From DATJLY01 sp963729295 (GTDB lineage: Bacteria > Pseudomonadota > Alphaproteobacteria > ATCC43930 > CGMCC-115725), in NCBI GenBank assembly GCA_963729295.1, contig CAVSNJ010000021.1, positions 1 through 64,000 on the forward strand: DNA of 64,000 nt. The letters are read 5' to 3'. Position 1 is the first letter of the stretch. Every line of letters starts with the position of its first letter. The notes beneath the pieces were generated by a model. It did no database searches, was not told the DNA's origin, and was given only the letters and a program-made list of their open reading frames with translations. Shown piece after piece: positions 16,849 to 25,356 of this stretch. The position numbers and the translations under genes are program-made.

Positions 16849-17154
16849 ATGGGCGGCTTTCTGGTGCCGGTCATCGACGTCGTGATCGTGCTCCTCAATA
16901 TCTACTGGTGGATCATCATCATCGGCGCGGTGGCGAGCTGGCTCATCGCGTTCGGCGTCATCAATACCTACAACCGCACGGTCGCGCGCATCCTCGACGT
17001 GCTCTATCGCCTGACCGAGCCGGCGCTTCGGCCGATCCGCCAGCTCCTGCCGAATCTCGGCGGGATCGACATCTCGCCCGTCATCCTCCTCCTCGTCATC
17101 TGGCTGATCGAGCGCGAGCTGATGCAGTTCGAGTTCTACGTCTATCGCCTATGA
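16849..17154 (+). CDS. YggT family membrane protein
   Basis: A 101-residue protein with two hydrophobic blocks: residues about 5-38, including YWWIIIIGAVASWLIAFGVI, and 76-90, PVILLLVIWLIE. The sequence RILDVLYRLTEPALRPIRQLLP is the conserved YggT core found once in short alphaproteobacterial versions. The family sits in the inner membrane and has been linked to osmotic shock tolerance and cell division or protein-insertion loci, without a settled mechanism. Its stop overlaps the folD start by four bases (ATGA), so the two are coupled. Confidence 0.88.
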   Translation: MGGFLVPVIDVVIVLLNIYWWIIIIGAVASWLIAFGVINTYNRTVARILDVLYRLTEPALRPIRQLLPNLGGIDISPVILLLVIWLIERELMQFEFYVYRL

Positions 17155-18035
17155 GCGCCCGCCTCATCGACGGCAAGGCGCATGCCGCGACCTCGCGCCA
17201 GGCGGTTGCCGCGGCCGCCGCCGGTCTCAAGCCGCAAAACATCGTGCCGGGCCTCGCCGCGGTGCTGGTCGGCGCCGATCCGGCGAGCGAGGTCTACGTC
17301 CGCAGCAAGGGTAAGGCGAGCGAGGAAGCGGGGCTCGCGAGCTTTCAGCATCGTCTGCATGCTTCGACGAGCGAGGCCGAGCTTCTAGCGCTTGTGGCGC
17401 GGCTCAACGCCGATCCCGCGGTCGATGGCATCCTGGTGCAGCTGCCGCTGCCGAAGCAGATCGATCCGCAGCGCGTGATCGACGCAATCGACCCGGCGAA
17501 GGACGTGGACGGATTCCACGCGCGCAATGTCGGGCGATTGTGGAGCGGCGGCGACGCGCTCGTGCCGTGCACGCCCTGGGGCTGCCTCCTACTGCTGCGC
17601 GCGACACTGGGCTCGCTCGTGGGCGCCGAAGCGGTGGTGATCGGGCGCTCGAACATCGTCGGCAAGCCGATGGCGGCGCTGCTTCTCGCCGAGCATTGCA
17701 CCGTGACGCTGGCCCATTCGCGCACGCGCGATCTTCCGTCGGTCGCGCGCCGCGCCGACATACTGGTGGCCGCGATCGGCAAGGCCGAGATGGTGCGCGG
17801 ATCGTGGGTGAAGCCCGGCGCGGCCGTGATCGATGTCGGCATCAACCGCGTCGCTGGCGAAGGCGGCAAGAGCCGCCTCGTCGGCGACGTGGCCTTTGCG
17901 GAAGCCGCCGAAGTGGCGGGCGCCATCACGCCGGTGCCGGGCGGCGTCGGCCCCATGACGATCGCCTGCCTCCTGCGCAATACGGTCGTGGCCGCGTGCC
18001 GTCGCCGCGGCGTCAGCGTGCCGGACGGGCTCTGA
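17151..18035 (+). CDS. folD: Bifunctional methylene-THF dehydrogenase/cyclohydrolase
   Basis: A 294-residue cytoplasmic enzyme interconverting 5,10-methylene-, methenyl- and 10-formyl-tetrahydrofolate with NADP. Family motifs are EVYVRSKGKASEEAG, with the catalytic lysine, QLPLPKQID, PAKDVDGFH, the dinucleotide-site VVIGRSNIVGKPMAALL and TPVPGGVGPMTIACLL. The length is normal. It supplies formyl-THF for Fmt (63 kb) and purines. ATG at 17151 overlaps the yggT stop; the frame upstream of it is antisense or alternative-frame sequence. Confidence 0.96.
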   Translation: MSARLIDGKAHAATSRQAVAAAAAGLKPQNIVPGLAAVLVGADPASEVYVRSKGKASEEAGLASFQHRLHASTSEAELLALVARLNADPAVDGILVQLPLPKQIDPQRVIDAIDPAKDVDGFHARNVGRLWSGGDALVPCTPWGCLLLLRATLGSLVGAEAVVIGRSNIVGKPMAALLLAEHCTVTLAHSRTRDLPSVARRADILVAAIGKAEMVRGSWVKPGAAVIDVGINRVAGEGGKSRLVGDVAFAEAAEVAGAITPVPGGVGPMTIACLLRNTVVAACRRRGVSVPDGL

Positions 18036-18050
18036 TGACTCCGCCGCGCG

Positions 18051-19052
18051 CTACTCGTGGCGCGCCTCGGGCACGAGCACGATCCTTCCCGCAACATTTC
18101 CGTCCGCCACCCGGCGAAGCGCGAGAGGTGCTTCCGCCAGCGCAAGACGCGCGGCGATGCGCGGCCTGATCTTGCCCGCGGCGTAGAGCGCGAAAAGTTC
18201 CTGCTGCACCGAGGCGACGCGCTCGGGCCAGCGCTCGCGGTAGTCGGACCATTGCAATCCCGCCACGGCGATGTTCCTGAGCAGGAGATAATTCGCCTTC
18301 GCCTCGGGGATGCGGCCCGCGGCGAAGCCCAGGACGACGAGCCGCCCGCGCCAGGCGAGCACGCGCAGCGCCGCGTCGAACACATCGCCGCCCACGGGAT
18401 CGAGCACGATGTCGGCCATCGCGCCGCCGGTCGCGGCGCGCACCTCCTCGCGCAACGCATCGCGCAAGTTCCTTTGCCCCAGATCGATCACGTGGTCGGC
18501 ACCGGCGGCGCCGGCGAGTCCGGCGCGCGCGGGATTCGACACGCCGGCCAGGACGCGCGCGCCCATCGCCTTCGCAAGCTGCACCGCCGCCATGCCGATC
18601 CCGCCCGCGGCGCCGGTGACGAGTACGGTCTCGCCGGGGCGATACTGCGCGCGTTCGACAAGCGCGAAATGCGCCGTCTGATAGACCAGTCCCATCGCCG
18701 CCGCATCGTCGAACGGCACGGCATCCGGCAGCTTCCAGCAACTCTTGGCCGGCGCGATCACGCGCTCGGCATAGGCGCCGTGCTCCAGCGCCGCGAGCAC
18801 GCGCTCGCCCGGTGCGCAATTTTGCACGCCCAGCCCGATCGCCGTGACGATGCCGGCAACGTCCTTGCCCGGTACGAAGGGCGTCGGCGGCAGGCGCTGA
18901 TAGCGCCCCTCGACGACGAGGAGATCGGGATAATTGACGCCGATCGCACGCGACGCGATCAGCACCTCGCCTGCGCCCGGCGCGGGCTCCGGCACCTCGG
19001 CAAGCGCCAGGCTTTCGGGCGGCCCGGCAGCACGGCAGAGGATCGCCTTCAC
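18051..19052 (-). CDS. NADPH:quinone oxidoreductase family (zinc-lacking MDR)
   Basis: A 333-residue medium-chain dehydrogenase/reductase. Diagnostic segments are GVNYPDLLVVEGRY, PFVPGKDVAGIV, LVTGAAGGIGMAAVQLAKA (NADPH fold) and DPVGGDVFDAALR. The structural and catalytic zinc cysteines of alcohol dehydrogenases are absent, as in quinone oxidoreductases and acyl-CoA enoyl reductases. The start is GTG at 19052 (MKAILCRAAGPP), overlapping the upstream CaiB-like stop by four bases. As the last gene of the acyl-CoA operon it could reduce an enone, enoyl or quinone intermediate. Confidence 0.85.
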   Translation of the reverse strand: MKAILCRAAGPPESLALAEVPEPAPGAGEVLIASRAIGVNYPDLLVVEGRYQRLPPTPFVPGKDVAGIVTAIGLGVQNCAPGERVLAALEHGAYAERVIAPAKSCWKLPDAVPFDDAAAMGLVYQTAHFALVERAQYRPGETVLVTGAAGGIGMAAVQLAKAMGARVLAGVSNPARAGLAGAAGADHVIDLGQRNLRDALREEVRAATGGAMADIVLDPVGGDVFDAALRVLAWRGRLVVLGFAAGRIPEAKANYLLLRNIAVAGLQWSDYRERWPERVASVQQELFALYAAGKIRPRIAARLALAEAPLALRRVADGNVAGRIVLVPEARHE

Positions 19053-20170
19053 CGCGTTCCGTCGAGCAAGGCGTTGCCCTCGCCGAGCGCGGGATAGGGA
19101 AGATCGCCGGGCACGGCGCGGAACTCCGGCGCGAGCGGCATCGGCATGGCGGCGATGCGCCGGCCGCCGCCGGCGAGGCCCCAGTCGAACAGGCCGCGCG
19201 CGCGAAAATGCGGATCGCGCATCGCGTCCTCGAGCGTCACGGCGAGCGCGCAGCACACATCCTTCTCGGCAAAGGCGCGCTGCCAATGCGCGGCGGGCTG
19301 GGCGCGGATGAGCCGAGCCACTTCATCGGCCGTTGCACGCGGATCGCGCGCATCCTCGCGCAGTGCCGGCGCGAGGCCGATCGCGGCGCAGAAATTTTGC
19401 CAGAACCGATCCTCGAGCGGCGCCGCCGCGACGAAGCGGTCGTCGGCGGTGCGATAGACGCGATAGCGCGGCGAGCCGCCGGTCAGCATCTCGGCGCCCG
19501 GGCGCGGCCATTCTCCCGCCGCAAGCCCGCGCCCCATCGCCCAATACATGAAGGGGAAGAGATTGTCCGTCATCGACACGTCGAGCCGGCCGCCTTCGCC
19601 CGAGACGGCGCGGCGCTGCAACGCCATCAGGATGTTGATGACGGCAGGATAGGCCCCGCCGCCGATATCGGCGATGAGCGCCGGCGGCGGGACGGGCGCG
19701 CCGTCCGGCCCCGCCGACAGCATCAGCATGCCGGTCTCGGCGAGATAGTTGAGGTCGTGCCCGGCATCCTGCGCGCGTGGGCCGTCAGTGCCGTGGCCGG
19801 TGATGGCGCAATAGACGAGGCGCGGATTCGCGGCCTTGAGCTGCGCATAGCCGAGGCCGAGCCGCTCCATCACGCCGGGGCGGAACTGCTCGACCACGAC
19901 ATCGGCGCGCGCGAGAAGCGGCATCAGGCGCTGGACCGCGCCCGGCTCTTTCAGGTCGATGGCGATGCTGCGCTTGCCGCGATTGAGCAGCGCGAAATTG
20001 ATGGACGATTCGCCGAAGCGCGGCTCGTAGCGCCGCATCTCGTCGCCGCTGCCGGGCCGCTCGATCTTCAGAACCTCGGCGCCGGCCTCGGCCAGGATCA
20101 AGGTCGCGAGCGGGCCGGGCAGCAAGGTCGTGAAATCGACGACGCGGAGATTTGCGAGCGGCTGCATCAT
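19049..20170 (-). CDS. CaiB/BaiF family, alpha-methylacyl-CoA racemase-like
   Basis: A 373-residue type III CoA-transferase-fold protein. The sequence GPRAQDAGHDLNYLAETG holds the His-Asp pair used by alpha-methylacyl-CoA racemases, and LIADIGGGAYPAVINILMAL supplies the second catalytic aspartate (ADIGGG). This pattern fits a racemase better than a formyl-CoA transferase, and would act on 2-methyl branched acyl-CoA thioesters so that they can enter beta-oxidation. The start (ATGATG) overlaps the stop of the upstream dehydrogenase gene. The context of acyl-CoA dehydrogenase, hydratase and hydroxyacyl dehydrogenase supports branched-chain acyl-CoA breakdown. Confidence 0.85.
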   Translation of the reverse strand: MMQPLANLRVVDFTTLLPGPLATLILAEAGAEVLKIERPGSGDEMRRYEPRFGESSINFALLNRGKRSIAIDLKEPGAVQRLMPLLARADVVVEQFRPGVMERLGLGYAQLKAANPRLVYCAITGHGTDGPRAQDAGHDLNYLAETGMLMLSAGPDGAPVPPPALIADIGGGAYPAVINILMALQRRAVSGEGGRLDVSMTDNLFPFMYWAMGRGLAAGEWPRPGAEMLTGGSPRYRVYRTADDRFVAAAPLEDRFWQNFCAAIGLAPALREDARDPRATADEVARLIRAQPAAHWQRAFAEKDVCCALAVTLEDAMRDPHFRARGLFDWGLAGGGRRIAAMPMPLAPEFRAVPGDLPYPALGEGNALLDGTR

Positions 20171-20798
20171 GTCTCCTTGGCGCGCTTGCGCTCGAACGCG
20201 ACGCGGGCGCGGCGCGCCGGAACGAAGCCGCGATCGCCATAGGCCTCGTGGAGCGCCTTGGTGACCGCGAAATGATGCGCGAGGCCGCTGCGCTCCAAGA
20301 GCGCGATCGGCCCCGCCGCATAGCCCAGGCCGAGCTGCACGGTGAGGTCGAGATCGGCGGCAGTGGCGAGCCCCTCGTCGAGCTTTTGCAGCGCGGCGTT
20401 GAAATAGGGCCGCACGAGACGGTCGATGATGCGGCCCGCGAAATCGTTGCACAGCGCGACTTCGAATCCTGCCGCGGCGAAGAAGGTCTGCGCCGCCTCG
20501 ATCGCGGCGGCGGGCGTCGCAGGCCCGCGCACCAGCTCAACCAGATCGGACGGCGGATCGTCGCCGAGGCGGAAGCGCGCGAAGCCGAGAACGTTCGAAC
20601 CATCGTCGGCATGAATGCCGAGACATTCGTGCCAAGCTCCACGAGCACCGCCGCGAAGTTCTGCGGCGCCACGCGGGACAGGCCGGGGCCGGCGAAAGCG
20701 CCGACGACGAGGGCGATCTCGGGACTTTCGCGCGCGCGCTCGAGCGCCGGATGAGGCGTCGGGAACGAGCGGCTATTGCCCATGTCGATCAGCATCAC
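20167..20798 (-). pseudogene. 3-hydroxyacyl-CoA dehydrogenase C-terminal domain protein, frameshifted
   Basis: The first part reads MMLIDMGNSRSFPTPHPALE through ALVVGAFAGPG to NFAAVLVELG; after about 20630 the same protein continues in another frame with ECLGIHADDG, NVLGFARFRLGDDPPSDLVE, FAGRIIDRLVRPYFNAAL and DLTVQLGLGYAAGPIALLE. The last stretch is the C-terminal helical domain of hydroxyacyl-CoA dehydrogenases. Restoring one base near 20628-20631 gives a continuous 210-residue protein, so a single-base deletion is implied. There is no NAD-binding domain, hence it may be an accessory domain protein to the adjacent dehydrogenase. A true mutation and a sequencing error cannot be told apart from one sequence. 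Confidence 0.65.
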
Positions 20799-21674
20799 TC
20801 AGCCTCCGAACATCGCGTCGCGCTGATAGCGGTAGAAGCCCTGGCCGGTCTTCCGGCCCAAAAATCCGGCGGCGATCATGCGGCGCAGCAAGGGCGGGCA
20901 GGCCGCGCGCGGATCGTTGGTGCGGCCGTAAAGCGCCTCGCACAAAAGGAGCTGCGTGTCGAGGCCGATGAGGTCGAGCAATTCGAGCGGCCCCATCGGA
21001 TAGCCCAAGCCCTTCTTCACCGCGCGGTCGATCGCGGCCGGCTCGGCGACGCCCGTCTCGACGAGGCGGATCGCGTCGTTGTTGAACGGCACGAGAAGCG
21101 CGTTGAGGATGAAGCCGGGCTCGTCCTTCGTCTTCACCGGGCGCTGGCCGATGCGCTCGCAGAAGCGCCAGGCGGCAGCGAAAAACTCGTCGCTCGTGCG
21201 CAGGCCGGGCGACATCTCGACCAGCTTCATCAAGGGCGCGGGCAGGCAGAAATGCATGCCGACGAAGCGATCGGCACGGCCCGAGCCGGCGGCGAGCTCG
21301 GTGATCGAGAGGGTCGAAGTGTTCGACGCGAAAAGCGCATGCGGCGCGCACACCTTGTCGAGCCGCGCCAGAAGCTCGTGCTTCACGCCAAGATCCTCGA
21401 ACACAGCCTCGATGACGATGTCGCAAGCGCCCATCTCCTCGATCCGCGTCGTGCCGGCAAGGTCGGCGAGGATGCGCGCGCGCTCGTCGTCGGAGAGTTT
21501 TTGGCGCTTCACCGACTGATCGAGAAAGCCTTCGGTCTGGCGGCGCGCGCGGGCGAGCGCGTCGGCGCTCAAATCGTAGAGGATGGTGCGGAAGCCGGCG
21601 CGCGCGGCGACGATGGCGATCCCCGAGCCCATCGTGCCGCTGCCGGCGACGCCGACTGTCGCGATCTCAGCCAT
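20799..21674 (-). CDS. 3-hydroxyacyl-CoA (3-hydroxybutyryl-CoA) dehydrogenase
   Basis: A 291-residue NAD-dependent dehydrogenase oxidising 3-hydroxyacyl-CoA to 3-oxoacyl-CoA. The NAD fold is VGVAGSGTMGSGIAIVAARAG, followed by DIVIEAVFEDLGVKHELL and FASNTSTLSITELA. The catalytic histidine is present, but the usual HFFNP motif reads HFCLP, so the conserved asparagine is replaced. The C-terminal domain has VKTKDEPGFILNALLVPFNNDA and PMGPLELLDLIGLDT. It overlaps the upstream acyl-CoA dehydrogenase gene by 8 bp, and the C-terminal-domain gene follows with no gap. Confidence 0.9.
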   Translation of the reverse strand: MAEIATVGVAGSGTMGSGIAIVAARAGFRTILYDLSADALARARRQTEGFLDQSVKRQKLSDDERARILADLAGTTRIEEMGACDIVIEAVFEDLGVKHELLARLDKVCAPHALFASNTSTLSITELAAGSGRADRFVGMHFCLPAPLMKLVEMSPGLRTSDEFFAAAWRFCERIGQRPVKTKDEPGFILNALLVPFNNDAIRLVETGVAEPAAIDRAVKKGLGYPMGPLELLDLIGLDTQLLLCEALYGRTNDPRAACPPLLRRMIAAGFLGRKTGQGFYRYQRDAMFGG

Positions 21675-22851
21675 CGCGCGCCTCCCGGAAGCTGCGGCCG
21701 ATGAACTGGCGGTGGATTTCGTTGGTCCCTTCCCAGATTTGCGTCACCTTGGCGTCGCGAAAGAGGCGCTCGACGCGGAAATCCTTGCAATAGCCGTAGC
21801 CGCCGAACAACTGCACCGCGTCCGTTGCGATGCGCATGGCGAGGTCGGAGGCGCGCATCTTCAGGATCGATGCCTCGACCGCAAAATCCTCGGCGCCGGC
21901 GTCGACGAGGCGCCCGACATGCCAAAGCCACGCCTCGGCAAGCGCGAGGTCGGCGGCGTGGTCGGCGAGCTTGAACTGGATCGCCTGGTTGTCGATGACG
22001 CGCCGGCCGCCTTGGCGCCGCTCGTTGACATAGGCCACCGCATCCTCGAACGCGGCGCGCGCGATGCCCAAGGCATGGGCCGCGACAGAGGGCCGCGACG
22101 TGTTGAGCGAGGCAAGGAGGATGCGCAGGCCGTCGCCCGGCGCGCCGAGAAGATTGGCGCGCGGCACGCGGCAGCCGTCGAAGGCGAGCGCCGCGGTCGA
22201 AGACGCGCGATGGCCGAGCTTGTCCTCGGTGCGCAGGACCGACAGGCCGGTCGCGCCCTTCTCGACGATGATCGCGCTGATTGCCTTCCGCGGCTCGGCG
22301 ATCCCCGCCCATTTGCCGAAAACGAGAATGAGGTCGGCCACGTCGCCGTTGGTGATGAAGCTTTTGCGGCCCTCGATCACGACCGCATCGCCGTCGGCCG
22401 AGAAGCGCGTCGTCATGGATGTGGCGTCGGAGCCCGCCTCGGGCTCGGTGATCGCGAGCGCGCCGAGGCCGCCTTCGGCGATCCTCGGCAGGAGCCGCTT
22501 CTTCTGTTCTTCCGAGCCGAAAGCGACCACCGGCCGCATGGCGTGGAAGTTTGTCGCCCAGATGATGCCGGTCGAGGCGCACGCGGCCGACAGCTCGCGC
22601 ACCGCGGCGAGATAAGCGACGTAAGACAACGGCGCGCCGCCATACGCCTCGGGCACGAACATGGCGTTGAGGCCGAGCGCGTTCAGAGCCGCGACATTCT
22701 CGCTCGGAAATTTCCCCGTGCGGTCGAGCTCGGCGGCCTTCGGCGCGATCTGGCGCGCGGCGAGCGCGCGCAAATTCGCCAGCAAAAGCCGCTCCTCGGG
22801 CGAGACGGCAACCGACGCGTCGAGCCGGTCGAGCACGCTCGGCCGGCCCAT
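21667..22851 (-). CDS. Acyl-CoA dehydrogenase
   Basis: A 394-residue flavoprotein performing the alpha,beta-dehydrogenation of an acyl-CoA and passing electrons to ETF. Conserved pieces are ALAITEPEAGSDATSM and KSFITNGDVADLI around the FAD, and IWEGTNEIHRQFIGR near the C terminus, in which the glutamate of W-E-G-T is the catalytic base position of the family. Length and order are those of short/branched-chain acyl-CoA dehydrogenases. It is the fourth beta-oxidation gene in this leftward operon, with one base between its start codon and the hydratase stop. Confidence 0.92.
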   Translation of the reverse strand: MGRPSVLDRLDASVAVSPEERLLLANLRALAARQIAPKAAELDRTGKFPSENVAALNALGLNAMFVPEAYGGAPLSYVAYLAAVRELSAACASTGIIWATNFHAMRPVVAFGSEEQKKRLLPRIAEGGLGALAITEPEAGSDATSMTTRFSADGDAVVIEGRKSFITNGDVADLILVFGKWAGIAEPRKAISAIIVEKGATGLSVLRTEDKLGHRASSTAALAFDGCRVPRANLLGAPGDGLRILLASLNTSRPSVAAHALGIARAAFEDAVAYVNERRQGGRRVIDNQAIQFKLADHAADLALAEAWLWHVGRLVDAGAEDFAVEASILKMRASDLAMRIATDAVQLFGGYGYCKDFRVERLFRDAKVTQIWEGTNEIHRQFIGRSFREARDG

Positions 22852-22852
22852 C

Positions 22853-23620
22853 TCAGCGGTCCTCGAAGCGGGCTTTGCGCTTTTCGAGGAAGGCGCGGAT
22901 GCCTTCCTCGGCGTCGTGCGTGCGATAGGCGAGGGTCGAAAGCTCGGCCTCGACCTTCAAGCCCTCGGCGAGCGGCACTTCGCCCGCGGCGCGGACGGCG
23001 CGGCGCGCGAAATCCTGCGCGCGGAGGCTCATCTGCGTCATGTCGCGCGCGAAGGCGATCCCGGCGCCGACGAGATCGTCGCCGGCGACGCGGTTGACGA
23101 GGCCGATGGCGAGAGCGTCGGCGGCCGTGACCATGCGGCCGGAGAGGATCAGTTCCAGCGCGCGCGCCTCGCCGATGAGGCGCGGCAGGCGCTGCGTGCC
23201 GCCATAGCCGGGGATGAGGCCGAGCTTGATTTCCGGCAGGCCCATGCGCGCCCCTGGCGCCGCGACGCGGAAGGTGCAGGCAAGCGCCAGCTCAAGCCCG
23301 CCGCCCAGCGCAAGGCCGTTGAGGAGCGCCACGGACAGGACCCTGAAATCGTCGAGCCGCGCAAAAAGCTTCTGGCCGCGCTCGGCGGCGGCAAGGTCGG
23401 CTTCGATCGGACGGCCGCGCAATTCGGAGATATCGGCGCCGGCGCAAAAGGCTTTGTCGCCCGCGCCAGTGATGAGGAGCGCGCGGGCATCGCCCTTCGC
23501 CGCTTCGTCGAAGGCAGCATCGAGCTCGTCGAGCATCGCGCTCGAGAGCGCGTTCAAGGATTGCGGTCCGTCGAGCGTGATGAGCGCGAATTCCTCGCGC
23601 CGGGTGAGCCGCACCGGCAT
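22853..23620 (-). CDS. Enoyl-CoA hydratase/isomerase family protein
   Basis: A 255-residue crotonase-fold enzyme adding water to 2-enoyl-CoA. The oxyanion segment is DKAFCAGADISEL. Both catalytic glutamates of true hydratases are in place: GLALGGGLELALACTF and LPEIKLGLIPGYGGTQRLPRL. The gene is packed between the CoA ligase (one base away) and the acyl-CoA dehydrogenase, so it supplies the hydration step of the same pathway. Confidence 0.92.
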   Translation of the reverse strand: MPVRLTRREEFALITLDGPQSLNALSSAMLDELDAAFDEAAKGDARALLITGAGDKAFCAGADISELRGRPIEADLAAAERGQKLFARLDDFRVLSVALLNGLALGGGLELALACTFRVAAPGARMGLPEIKLGLIPGYGGTQRLPRLIGEARALELILSGRMVTAADALAIGLVNRVAGDDLVGAGIAFARDMTQMSLRAQDFARRAVRAAGEVPLAEGLKVEAELSTLAYRTHDAEEGIRAFLEKRKARFEDR

Positions 23621-23621
23621 G

Positions 23622-25286
23622 TCAGGCTCCTTTCCGCTCGCGCCATTCTATCGGCTCGAGCGCGATCTTTCCCGCCTTCGCGCGCTCGACAAGCTCGCGC
23701 TTCAGGACCTTGCCGCTCGCGGTCAGGGGAAACTCGGGCAGCGCGACGAAGTATTCCGGCATGTCGTAGATCGAGAGCCCCTTCGCGCGAAGATGCGCGA
23801 GGATCTCCATCGGGTCGGGGCGCGCCTGTCCTTGCGGCACGATCGCGAGGCACACTTTCTCGCCGAGCCGCCGGTCGGGCACGGCGAAGGCCGCGGCACG
23901 CGCGACGCGCTCGTGCTGGACCGCCAAATCCTCGATCCGCGCCGGATAGATGTTATGGCCGCCGCGGATGATGAGGTCCTTCTTGCGCCCCAGGATTTCG
24001 AGGCAACCATTCTCGCGCAAGCGGCCGAGATCGCCGCTCATGAACCAGCCGGAGCGGTTGAACGACAATTCGGTGGCGAGCTGATCGTCGAAATATCCCA
24101 AGGCCAAGACGCCGCCGCGGCCGCCGATCTCGCCGACCTCGCCGGGCGCCGCTTCGATGTCGGGATCCTCGGACTTGAAGATGCGGATCTCGTAGCCCTT
24201 GCCGGCCCGGCCGCAGGTCTCGACGATGGTGCGCGCGTCATCGTCGGGCAGCGTGTATTGGTGCGAGCCGTTCTCGGTCATGCCGTAGATGTTTTGCGGC
24301 GTGATGCCGCGATCGAGGAAATCCTGCGCCGTATCGCGCGGGATGGGCGCGCCCGCCATATAGAAGATGCGCACTTGGCCGAGACGCTCGAGCCCGCGCT
24401 TCCTGGCGGCATCGAGCATATCCATCGCATGCGTCGGCACGCCCATGACATAGGTGGCGCCGGTCGCGAGAAGCCAGTCGAGCGCGCTCGTGCCGGACGG
24501 CGGGTCGTTCACCACGAGCTCACAGCCGGCGACGAGCGATTGCTCCAGCGCGACGGTGGCGATGTGATGCGAGAGCGGCGAGAGCGAGAGCAGCACCGTC
24601 GCCGCATCGTGCTTCCAGTCGGCCACCATGGCGCGGCCGTTCGCGAGAAGCGTGTTGTCGGAATGGAGCACGCCTTTGGGTTTGCCGGTCGTGCCCGAGG
24701 TGAATGCGAGATAGACGATCTTGTCGGGATTTTCGTCGGCCGGCGGCGGCGGCGAGACGGCGTGACCGGGCGCGGGAAATCGAGCGCCACCGCCGCCCTC
24801 AGCCGTGCCATGGCGCGGCTCGAGCCGGTAGATGCGGCGCAAGGACGGCATCCCCGGCGCCAGCTCGAAGATGTCGCCGCCCGTACCGAAGCCGGCCTCG
24901 GCAATGAGCACCGAGGCGCGGATGCCGGCGACGAGCTCGACGATCTCGGCGGCGGCGTAGGAGCGATGCAGCGACGGGTTGACGACGTAACCGTTCCTCG
25001 AGCAGGCGAGGATCGCGACCACCGTCTCGGCGCGGTTCGGCAGCCACACCGAGACGCGTTCGCCCGCGCGCAGGCCCGCTTCGTGGAGATCGCCCGCGAG
25101 CGCCTCGGTCCAGCGCAAGAGATCGCGCCAAGTGTGGCGGCGCGCGGCATCGCGCAGCGCAAACGCGCTGGGCCGCGCCTCGGCATGACGCCGCAAGAGC
25201 GCATAGAGCGTGTCGTTCCGCCACACGCCGGCCTCATAGTGGCGCCGCGCGGCGGCGGGATCGTGCAGGGTAAGGATCGGGCCCAC
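23622..25286 (-). CDS. Acyl-CoA ligase (AMP-forming)
   Basis: A 554-residue ANL-superfamily ligase that activates a carboxylic acid with ATP and CoA. Motifs: LAFTSGTTGKPKGVLHS (phosphate loop), YGMTENGSHQYTLPDD, GDLGRLRENGCLEILGRKKDLIIRGGHNIYP (hinge and A8) and the catalytic lysine in LTASGKVLKREL near the C terminus. The start is GTG at 25286 (MGPILTLHDP). The sequence resembles ligases for medium-chain or cyclohexanecarboxylic acids more than long-chain ones, but the substrate is uncertain. It should be the entry step of the acyl-CoA operon. Confidence 0.9.
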   Translation of the reverse strand: MGPILTLHDPAAARRHYEAGVWRNDTLYALLRRHAEARPSAFALRDAARRHTWRDLLRWTEALAGDLHEAGLRAGERVSVWLPNRAETVVAILACSRNGYVVNPSLHRSYAAAEIVELVAGIRASVLIAEAGFGTGGDIFELAPGMPSLRRIYRLEPRHGTAEGGGGARFPAPGHAVSPPPPADENPDKIVYLAFTSGTTGKPKGVLHSDNTLLANGRAMVADWKHDAATVLLSLSPLSHHIATVALEQSLVAGCELVVNDPPSGTSALDWLLATGATYVMGVPTHAMDMLDAARKRGLERLGQVRIFYMAGAPIPRDTAQDFLDRGITPQNIYGMTENGSHQYTLPDDDARTIVETCGRAGKGYEIRIFKSEDPDIEAAPGEVGEIGGRGGVLALGYFDDQLATELSFNRSGWFMSGDLGRLRENGCLEILGRKKDLIIRGGHNIYPARIEDLAVQHERVARAAAFAVPDRRLGEKVCLAIVPQGQARPDPMEILAHLRAKGLSIYDMPEYFVALPEFPLTASGKVLKRELVERAKAGKIALEPIEWRERKGA

Positions 25287-25356
25287 GAAGGCGGAAAATA
25301 CCGGTTTGCCCGCCGCGCTGATAGCCCGGTCGCGTCCTTCGACGCTGCCGCCGCCT

